A stretch of DNA of 19,598 nucleotides. It comes from an uncultured Lachnospiraceae bacterium (GTDB taxonomy: Bacteria; Bacillota; Clostridia; Lachnospirales; Lachnospiraceae). The position numbers and the translations under genes were made by a program. This document shows, one piece after another, positions 14,589-19,598 of this stretch (positions are counted from its first letter, which is position 1; each line of letters opens with the position of its first letter). The stretch covers positions 1-19,598 of the forward strand of contig UQVK01000075.1 in assembly GCA_900544445.1 (NCBI GenBank), given 5' to 3'. The notes under the pieces are model-generated. The model had not been told where the DNA came from and searched no databases. It saw only the letters and a list, made by a program, of their open reading frames with translations.

Positions 14589-15281
14589 TTATTCTTCCGT
14601 TTCTTCCTCCGGCGTGTAAAGCGTCCATCCAAGACCGGCATCATAAGCCAGACACTCCCAGATGATCTGCCCGTCCTCATCCAGTTCCGGATCGCCGCCC
14701 GGCCGCTGCACCGGAACCTCAAAAAGAATGTCGATGTATCTGCCCCTCTCCGTATCCTCCGCTCTGGCATAAAACAGATATTCCACACTCGGCTCATTTC
14801 CCAGATTCAGAGGCAGGAGCCACTCCTTATTGTCCGCCGACGGAAAGGAAAAATCGGCGGCGGCCAGCTCCGTTTCTTCCTCGTCAGCCTCTGTATCCGT
14901 TGCATCCGTTTCCTCTCCGTCGACCAGAGCGTCTGCCTCTTCCGCCAGAAGGGAAGCTTCCACAGCCTCCTCCGGAATCACTTCAGGCCGTCCGGACAGA
15001 TCCTCCCGCATCTTCTGACAGAACTCGTTGTCCGCAAGGATGACAAAGTTTTCCCATTTATCCTGAAACTCCTGCAGCTCTTCCACCTGTGCTGTCAGGC
15101 TGTGGTTCTGTGCGCTCAGATCATTGATGGTTTCCTGGGCGGAAGCCACCTGCGCTTCCAGCTCTGTCTGTTCCCGCCGCTCCCGGTAGATCACAAACGC
15201 TTCCACCAGCATCGCACCCAGAAGCACAGCCACCGTAATATACGTAACAATTTTTGCAAATACATCTTCTCTGAAGCTCAT
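14589..15281 (-). CDS. Bitopic membrane protein with coiled coil and acidic linker, function unknown
   Basis: 230 residues; I do not recognise a named family. The order is: a short cytoplasmic N-terminus (MSFREDVFAK), a transmembrane helix (about 9-32), a coiled coil (about 35-82, with ETINDLSAQNHSL), a strongly acidic low-complexity linker (about 100-140), and a compact C-terminal segment with KEWLLPLNLG, SVEYLFYARA and RYIDILFEVPVQ. The single helix plus coiled coil resembles the build of FtsL/DivIC division proteins, but the C-terminal part does not match them, so this is only analogy. It heads the block that ends in zapA. The ribosome binding site is weak (AAAGG 13 bases upstream) and a TATAAT lies only five bases before the ATG. 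Confidence 0.7.
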   Translation of the reverse strand: MSFREDVFAKIVTYITVAVLLGAMLVEAFVIYRERREQTELEAQVASAQETINDLSAQNHSLTAQVEELQEFQDKWENFVILADNEFCQKMREDLSGRPEVIPEEAVEASLLAEEADALVDGEETDATDTEADEEETELAAADFSFPSADNKEWLLPLNLGNEPSVEYLFYARAEDTERGRYIDILFEVPVQRPGGDPELDEDGQIIWECLAYDAGLGWTLYTPEEETEE

Positions 15282-15400
15282 TTCCGATTATAAACCTTTC
15301 TCTTCCTCTATCCGACCGGGAAAGTCTTCCTCGGCAAATACCGACTGCTTTTTTATTCTACACCATACCGGGCAAAAAGTCATGACCTATTTCCGCAGCG

Positions 15401-15429
15401 TTGACATTTCCCCTGTAAAAGCTTATAAT
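15401..15429 (+). promoter_or_regulatory. Perfect consensus sigma-A promoter of the DegV gene
   Basis: TTGACA (15401-15406) and TATAAT (15424-15429) match the consensus at all 12 positions with the ideal 17-base spacer. Transcription should start near 15436, leaving an 88-base leader. The rest of the 15282-15523 gap holds only this promoter, its leader and the upstream region of the divergent gene at 15281. Confidence 0.93.
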
Positions 15430-15445
15430 CAGCTTGTTTTGAAAC

Positions 15446-15480
15446 CCCCGTTTTTACGGGGAAACGGCGTTTTGAGCCGT
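15446..15480 (+). promoter_or_regulatory. Two stem-loops in the leader of the DegV gene
   Basis: CCCCGT-TTTT-ACGGGG (15446-15461) forms a 6-bp stem with a four-T loop. ACGGC-GTTTTGA-GCCGT (15464-15480) forms a second, 5-bp stem two bases later. Both lie 10-45 bases after the predicted transcription start. Neither has a terminator-like T-run. They may protect the 5' end or regulate translation; no known riboswitch was recognised. Confidence 0.5.
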
Positions 15481-15523
15481 CCATAAAAGCCAGTCCGATT
15501 ATAAAAGAAGAGAGAGAAAAGTT

Positions 15524-16393
15524 ATGGAGAACTATCGTATTACCATCGATTCCAATTCCGACCTGCCGTCTTTTCTTGCCGAAAAATATCAGACGGTGAT
15601 CATTCCCCAGTATTATGCCTTCGGAGACGAGGTTTACGGGGATGAGAAGAACATGACGCCCGCCGAATTTTATCAGAAGATGCGGGAAGGCGCCCTGCCC
15701 TCCTCCATGGCGAACAATCCGGCCGTAATCCGGGAACGCTTTGAGGGCATCCTGAAGGAAGGCTTCGACATCCTGCATATCGCCTTCTCCTCCGCCTTGA
15801 GCGGCAGCTACAACAATGTCTGCGTCGCGGCGCAGGAGCTGATGGAGGAATATCCCGACAGAAAAATCGTTGTGGTGGATTCCCTGAATGTTTCCCTTGC
15901 GGAGACCATCCTGTTTCTCAAGGCGCACCAGCTTCAGGAGGAAGGCCGCAGCCTTTCCGAAAATGCGGCTTTTCTGGAGGAATACAGAAAACATATCAAC
16001 GTCCAGTTCACCGTGGACGATCTGTTTCACTTAAAGCGCGGCGGAAGGATTTCCGGCGCAGTTGCTGCGGTAGGAACCGCGCTGAACTTAAAGCCCTTCC
16101 TTTCCATCACTGCGGAAGGAACCTTGGCTTCCAACGGAACGGTGCGCGGCCGTAAGAAGTCCATCCGTGTCCTGGCAGAACGGATGCGCGACACCCTGGG
16201 AGATAACCCGGACAAAACGGTCCCTGTCGGCATCGTGCACGGAAACTGCCCGGAGGATGCCAATCTGGCCGCTTCCTATGTGAAGGAGCTGACCGGAATC
16301 GACAACATTATCATCAATGACGTCAGCCCCAGCATCGGCACCCACGCAGGTCCCGGCGCGCTCGGTATCCTTTACTACGGAAAAGTACGCTGA
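15524..16393 (+). CDS. DegV family protein (FakB-type fatty-acid-binding protein)
   Basis: 289 residues, full family length. The N-terminus YRITIDSNSDLP is the DegV strand-turn. The lipid carboxylate-binding serines are expected in LPSSMANNP (S60/S61) and in FSSALSGSYNN (89-97). LFHLKRGGRISGAVAAVGTALNLKPFLSI is the conserved core of the second domain, and the end has GTHAGPGALGILYY. Known: DegV/FakB proteins hold a fatty acid while FakA phosphorylates it, producing acyl phosphate for phospholipid synthesis. FakA is encoded at the left edge of this window. Genomes commonly have several DegV paralogues with different acyl preferences, so partnership is likely but the lipid is unknown. The ribosome binding site is weak (GAGAGAGAAAAG) despite the perfect promoter. 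Confidence 0.94.
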   Translation: MENYRITIDSNSDLPSFLAEKYQTVIIPQYYAFGDEVYGDEKNMTPAEFYQKMREGALPSSMANNPAVIRERFEGILKEGFDILHIAFSSALSGSYNNVCVAAQELMEEYPDRKIVVVDSLNVSLAETILFLKAHQLQEEGRSLSENAAFLEEYRKHINVQFTVDDLFHLKRGGRISGAVAAVGTALNLKPFLSITAEGTLASNGTVRGRKKSIRVLAERMRDTLGDNPDKTVPVGIVHGNCPEDANLAASYVKELTGIDNIIINDVSPSIGTHAGPGALGILYYGKVR

Positions 16394-16477
16394 TCTATAA
16401 CAAGATTGTAGCCTTTGCCAGTCTAAGACTGTTGGCGCTAAGAGAACAAATCAGCTTAATTAGGGGAGGTTCTAACA

Positions 16478-16900
16478 ATGTTACAGATCACTCCAAATCT
16501 TCACTTTAATGGTCAGTGTAAACAAGCGATACAATTATACAAAGACGCATTTGGCGCACAGGTAAAAACCCTGTTGTGCGAATCTGATGCAAACCCGAAA
16601 GACTGGGTTGCCAAGGATGATACTAAGGATTTGGTATATCATTGCGAAATGTTTATTGGCAGTCAGCGGATTATGCTCAACGACAATACCGACTCGCAAG
16701 CCCAATCACTTAATCATGCAATGTCTTTAGTTATTACCTTCGATTCGGCTGATGAAGTTAAAAGCGCCTATTCGCTTCTGTCTGACGGCTGTACTATCAT
16801 TCATCCAATGCAGAGCACTACATATAGCTCTTGCTTTGTATCATTGATCGACAGGTTCGGTATACGTTGGGAGCTCATGACTGAACAAACTGCAAAATAA
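16478..16900 (+). CDS. VOC family (PhnB-like, glyoxalase/bleomycin resistance fold) protein
   Basis: 140 residues with the PhnB-type start LQITPNLHFNGQCKQAIQLYKDAFGAQV, the central YHCEMFIGSQRIMLND and the end CFVSLIDRFGIRWELM. Start at 16478 follows GGGGAGG by about eight bases. Known: the family has paired beta-alpha-beta-beta-beta modules; some members bind metal and act on or bind small molecules, but most PhnB-like proteins lack an assigned reaction. Hand count gives about 42% GC over 16501-16900, against about 58% in a sampled line of the neighbouring DegV gene, and the codon use is AT-rich. It therefore looks like a later arrival. It has no clear promoter of its own in the 84-base gap, and ends at a strong terminator. 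Confidence 0.88.
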   Translation: MLQITPNLHFNGQCKQAIQLYKDAFGAQVKTLLCESDANPKDWVAKDDTKDLVYHCEMFIGSQRIMLNDNTDSQAQSLNHAMSLVITFDSADEVKSAYSLLSDGCTIIHPMQSTTYSSCFVSLIDRFGIRWELMTEQTAK

Positions 16901-16962
16901 GCTATTTTTCTATTGACTTTTTATGGCTGGTCTTTAGATAAAAAGCAGCCAAAGGCTATTTG

Positions 16963-16998
16963 AAAAAACGGATGTTCCTCTTTGGAGCGTCCGTTTTT
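16963..16998 (+). terminator. Bidirectional intrinsic terminator
   Basis: A 14-bp stem (16965-16978 with 16984-16997, two G-U type pairs) closes a five-base loop. A T-run follows on the plus strand, and the A-run at 16963-16968 gives a T-run on the minus strand. It can stop both the VOC transcript and the convergent YczE-like gene, whose stop is at 17012. Confidence 0.92.
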
Positions 16999-17011
16999 GC
17001 TGTTCAGGAAA

Positions 17012-17764
17012 TCAGGCCTGTCCGCCGTCTCTCCTGTCCTTTTCTGAAAGAACGGATACAAACCGCACCTTCCTATCCAGCCAGTCTCCCATGAGACCGA
17101 TCACCTTTCCCATGGTGAAGGCGGCGAGAATGGTCCCTGCACCCAGCCCGTCAACATATCCCAGACAGAAGAATGTGAGCAGCGCGGTAATCGCAAGACA
17201 GCTTACATCAAAGACAATCTTAAAAACAGAATACCGGACGCCCAGTATCCCGGAGGCCTCTCTGGGAAACAGGTCCGTGGGAACAATCGGCATCCTGCAC
17301 CGGTTTGACAGGGCAATTCCGAAGCAGATACACAGATAACTGACAAGAAAGTACAGCACACGGAGCGGTAAAGTCTGCGGCAGCAGGCTGACCCAGACTT
17401 CATGAATATCCACGAAGACGCCAAACACAAAGCCCACCACAAAGCTGAACAGGTACTGCGGCACAAATCTGCGGCACATGACAAACAGGCTCAGGACCAG
17501 CAGTCCCTGAAAGAGATAGGTCCAGGTTCCCAGGGAAAGAACGGGAAAGGCCTCTGAAAACCCATAGGGCACGCTGGAAATGGCGGAAATGCCGGAACCG
17601 GAATGCAGCATCAGTACCACGCCGAAGCTGTTCATGACCACCACCAGCAGAAGCGCCGCTTCTCCTCTGAGGGTGACAAGTGGGGCCGCCGGGCCGCTCC
17701 TCCCCTTTCTGTCCATACCTTCTTCCACTCTTTCTCTCAGCCCTGCGGCTGCAGTTTCCGTCAT
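17012..17764 (-). CDS. YczE/YitT-like integral membrane protein (DUF6198-type)
   Basis: 250 residues with about six hydrophobic segments: 35-55, 80-96, 104-121, 133-151, 184-203 and 208-226. Family-like landmarks are NSFGVVLMLHSGSGISAISSVPY near the first helix, NRCRMPIVPTDLF after the fourth, and GLGAGTILAAFTMGKVIGL in the last. The ATG at 17764 follows AAGGA by six bases. Known: the YczE/YyaS/YitT group is a widely distributed membrane family without a proven substrate. The gene is divergent from a LysR regulator, a layout in which the regulator often controls its neighbour. The N-terminal 30 residues are charged and cytoplasmic; an ATG at codon 17 is an alternative start. Confidence 0.82.
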   Translation of the reverse strand: MTETAAAGLRERVEEGMDRKGRSGPAAPLVTLRGEAALLLVVVMNSFGVVLMLHSGSGISAISSVPYGFSEAFPVLSLGTWTYLFQGLLVLSLFVMCRRFVPQYLFSFVVGFVFGVFVDIHEVWVSLLPQTLPLRVLYFLVSYLCICFGIALSNRCRMPIVPTDLFPREASGILGVRYSVFKIVFDVSCLAITALLTFFCLGYVDGLGAGTILAAFTMGKVIGLMGDWLDRKVRFVSVLSEKDRRDGGQA

Positions 17765-17950
17765 ATCTGATCCTTCCTTTCTCTTTCATCCCTTTCTTCA
17801 TACTTCGGATATGGTCCTCTCCCGCTGCATTTTTCCGGCTGGCAGGAGCTGCTGAATGAAACGGGCAGAAAGGGAACTCCAAAACTCTCAAAAGACAGTA
17901 TAGAACCGAAGGAAAGCGGAATCAAATCAATTATTTACATAAAATAATAG

Positions 17951-17965
17951 ATTCTATCTATGAAT
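17951..17965. promoter_or_regulatory. LysR-type operator (T-N11-A box) in the divergent intergenic region
   Basis: ATTCTATCTATGAAT is an ATTC-N7-GAAT dyad that fits the LysR-family T-N11-A pattern. It lies 69 bases upstream of the LysR start, in an AT-rich stretch (17930-17980) that should also hold the divergent promoters, though no strong pair of hexamers is evident. The rest of 17765-18033 contains no gene I can support. Confidence 0.6.
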
Positions 17966-17994
17966 CATGCTATCATTGGTTCAACTGAAGAAAA

Positions 17995-18010
17995 ACCGCC
18001 GTACGGCGGT
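17995..18010. repeat. Perfect 16-bp palindrome in the LysR leader
   Basis: ACCGCCGTACGGCGGT is self-complementary over all 16 bases and is GC-rich within an otherwise AT-rich promoter region. It sits 24 bases before the LysR start codon. It could be a protein-binding site or an mRNA hairpin near the ribosome binding site. It is not a terminator, as no T-run follows. Confidence 0.85.
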
Positions 18011-18033
18011 ATTGTCGAAAGGATCCCCCTTCT

Positions 18034-18945
18034 ATGAATCTGATTCATCTCCGATATTTTGTCGAGCTTGCCAAAACAGGCCATTATACGCGGGCTGCAC
18101 AGCGGCTCTGCATCACCCAGCCTTCTCTGAGCCATGCCATCGATCAGCTGGAAAAGGAACTCGGCGTTCCCCTCTTTGAAAAACGGGGGCGAAACACCAC
18201 TCTGACCCGCTTCGGGGAGCAGTTTCTGCATACCGCCCAGAACACCCTGAAAACGCTGGACGAGGGAGCAGACGCCCTCCGGCTTGCCGCCCGCGGGGAG
18301 GGGCTGATCCGCCTCGGCCTGTTAAGAAGCCTGGGCGTAAGGTTCCTCCCGGAACTGGCCGAGCGGTTTCTTGCCGCGTATCCGGAGAAACACATCCGCT
18401 TCTCTTTTCACTCGGGAATGAGCCATGCTCTTTTGGAAGGCCTGACCGCAGGCCATTTCGATATGGTTTTCTGCTCGGCTCCCAGGCATCAGCCGGAAAA
18501 TGCCAGTCTGATTTCCCTTCCCGTCACCCGACAGAGGCTTGTGCTCATCGTCCCGCAGGACCATCCCCTCGCCGCTCTGGACAGCGTGGACCTGGAGCAG
18601 ATGCTGGAATATCCTTATCTGTATTTTTCCGAAGGCTCCGGACTTCGAAGCGTGGTGGACGGCCTGTTCGACGCCATTGGAGCGAAGCCGCAAATCGCCT
18701 GCGAGGTGGATGAAGATCAGGTCATCGCAGGGCTGGTCTCCTGCCATTTCGGCGTTGCCATTGTGCCCGAAATGGAACTTCTCTCCCATCTGCCTGTAAA
18801 AAGCATCCGGATCAAAAGTCCATCGTGGGAGCGCAGCCTGTGCATGATCCGTGACAGCCGCTTCTACACGCCTCCTGCCGCCGCGCTTTTCTGGCAGTTC
18901 GTGCAGGAGCAGACACTTTCTCTGCCTTTTCTCAGCGAATATTGA
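18034..18945 (+). CDS. LysR family transcriptional regulator
   Basis: 303 residues, normal for the family. Residues 1-60 are the winged helix-turn-helix with MNLIHLRYFVELAKTGHYTRAAQRL, ITQPSLSHAIDQLEKELGVPLFEKRGR and LTRFGEQFL. A linker helix follows, then the two-lobed periplasmic-binding-like effector domain from about residue 88 (GEGLIRLGLL) with FDMVFCSAP, LVLIVPQDHPLA and GVAIVPEME. The ATG at 18034 has a modest AAAGGA site. Known: LysR regulators form tetramers, sense a small molecule and commonly control themselves and a divergent gene. Here the candidates are the YczE-like gene and possibly the downstream cupin gene. The effector is unknown. Confidence 0.96.
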   Translation: MNLIHLRYFVELAKTGHYTRAAQRLCITQPSLSHAIDQLEKELGVPLFEKRGRNTTLTRFGEQFLHTAQNTLKTLDEGADALRLAARGEGLIRLGLLRSLGVRFLPELAERFLAAYPEKHIRFSFHSGMSHALLEGLTAGHFDMVFCSAPRHQPENASLISLPVTRQRLVLIVPQDHPLAALDSVDLEQMLEYPYLYFSEGSGLRSVVDGLFDAIGAKPQIACEVDEDQVIAGLVSCHFGVAIVPEMELLSHLPVKSIRIKSPSWERSLCMIRDSRFYTPPAAALFWQFVQEQTLSLPFLSEY

Positions 18946-19020
18946 AAGCCTGTGCGGAAACGCCGCCAGCGCAGCTTTCAGCATCAACTTTTTGTTTATA
19001 CCATCTGAAATATACGGCGA

Positions 19021-19049
19021 TTCCCTGGTCGGAGGAGACGGCCTACAAT
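19021..19049 (+). promoter_or_regulatory. Possible weak promoter of the cupin gene
   Basis: TTCCCT (19021-19026) and TACAAT (19044-19049) are 17 bases apart, with a weak -35. No terminator is seen between the LysR gene and here, so read-through from LysR is an alternative. Confidence 0.35.
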
Positions 19050-19101
19050 AAAAAAAGAAGGTTTGTTTCGCCATTTTGGCATCACAGAAATGGAGGATAT
19101 T

Positions 19102-19512
19102 ATGGAGCAGAAAGAATTAAGCGTATTTCCCATGGGAGAAAAGAACGACGCATTCGCGCAGTATTTTACAGGACAGAGCTATCTGAACATGCTTTCCACC
19201 ACACAGGTGGGAATCGGGAACGTCACCTTTGAGCCCGGCTGCCGGAATAACTGGCACGTTCATCACGCCGCAAAGGGCGGCGGCCAGATCCTGCTGGTGA
19301 CCGCAGGCAGAGGCTATTACCAGGAATGGGGCAGGGAAGCGCAGGAGCTGCATCCCGGCGATGTGGTGAATATTCCTGTCGGAGTCAAGCACTGGCACGG
19401 CGCCGCGCCGGATTCCTGGTTCGCCCATCTTGCCGTGGAGGTTCCCGGCGAGGAGACCTCCAACGAATGGCTGGAGCCGGTATCCGATGAGGAGTATGGG
19501 AAGCTGAAATAA
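19102..19512 (+). CDS. Small cupin-domain protein
   Basis: 136 residues from the ATG at 19102, which follows GGAGG by five bases; that GGAGG lies within an earlier in-frame stretch starting with ATG at 19090, so the later start is preferred. It is a single-domain cupin. Motif 1 is NNWHVHHAAKGGGQILLVTAGRG, with H52, H54 and Q62 in place of the usual Glu. Motif 2 is GDVVNIPVGVKHWHG, with H97. These residues predict a bound divalent metal. Known: similar small cupins often accompany carboxymuconolactone-decarboxylase-like or aldo-keto reductase genes and have no fixed reaction. Soluble and cytoplasmic. It follows the LysR gene by 156 bp and may be in its regulon; the next gene is outside the window. 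Confidence 0.9.
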   Translation: MEQKELSVFPMGEKNDAFAQYFTGQSYLNMLSTTQVGIGNVTFEPGCRNNWHVHHAAKGGGQILLVTAGRGYYQEWGREAQELHPGDVVNIPVGVKHWHGAAPDSWFAHLAVEVPGEETSNEWLEPVSDEEYGKLK

Positions 19513-19598
19513 TCGTATGACAAAAGGGGCATCCGGTTTGAAAGAGGCTGTAAAATATTCTGTGTCTATGGGAATGAAACCTTCCAGATAAGAATTCG

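Noticed and set aside
14010..15293. A 427-codon plus-strand frame opposite the TPR and coiled-coil genes
   Set aside because: The minus frames have sensible starts, domain structure and operon spacing; the plus translation is Pro/Arg/Leu-rich noise.
16418..16437. An inverted repeat (CAGTC-TAA-GACTG) after the DegV gene
   Set aside because: The stem is only five bases and no T-run follows, so it does not qualify as a terminator; no other role is evident.
19517..19591. A 24-residue frame after the cupin gene
   Set aside because: No ribosome binding site and no recognisable feature; too short to support.
1..19598. CRISPR array, tRNA, rRNA, insertion sequence, toxin-antitoxin or phage-defence genes
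   Set aside because: I looked on both strands and found no regularly spaced direct repeats, tRNA-like cloverleaf, transposase motifs or defence-family proteins.

Overview
The window looks like a chromosomal segment of a moderately GC-rich Clostridia member, most likely a Lachnospiraceae-type gut anaerobe. This is inferred from family content and order: GerW and DUF2953 sporulation-type genes, a four-cysteine L28 diverging from yloU-fakA, a Gram-positive ZapA beside ruvAB, and a U32/SEDS/PBP cluster. I see no rRNA, tRNA, CRISPR, transposase or phage genes. The gene set is mainly core housekeeping, and I found no clearly new multi-gene system.

Layout. (1) 1-1917, minus: yloU and fakA (3' end cut by the window edge), divergent from rpmB at 2181-2366. 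(2) 2471-4495, minus: a short operon holding an unrecognised 116-residue protein, a DUF2953 membrane protein with a hexapeptide repeat, GerW, and a 50-residue membrane protein that is easy to miss. It converges with rpmB on a shared hairpin. (3) 4697-5149, minus: a single NUDIX hydrolase gene with its own promoter and terminator. (4) 5278-10616, minus: a U32 peptidase-family protein, a SEDS glycosyltransferase (FtsW/RodA/SpoVE family) and a class B penicillin-binding protein, packed 5 and 9 bp apart. (5) 10683-15281, minus: a bitopic coiled-coil protein, a TPR protein, a NusG-domain-II protein, a Gx-transporter protein, ruvA, ruvB and zapA, ending at a strong terminator. (6) 15401-16998, plus: a DegV/FakB-type fatty-acid-binding protein behind a perfect consensus promoter and a hairpin leader, then an AT-rich VOC-family gene. 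(7) 17012-17764, minus: a YczE/YitT-like membrane protein, divergent from a LysR regulator (18034-18945, plus), which is followed by a small cupin gene (19102-19512).

Functional links. FakA (left edge) and the DegV protein are the kinase and carrier halves of exogenous fatty-acid activation. The SEDS protein and the PBP should form one polymerase/transpeptidase pair; their cytoplasmic tails carry opposite, strong charges. ZapA, the SEDS/PBP pair and the FtsL/DivIC-shaped coiled-coil protein give the middle of the window a cell-division and envelope flavour. The NusG_II and Gx-transporter pair resembles EetA/EetB of flavin-based extracellular electron transfer, here without the other genes of that system.

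The more interesting observations are regulatory or architectural: a near-consensus promoter lying across a TTGA translational-coupling site, charged complementary tails, in-frame tandem repeats, structured leaders, a perfect 16-bp palindrome beside a LysR box, and a low-GC gene bounded by a short inverted repeat.
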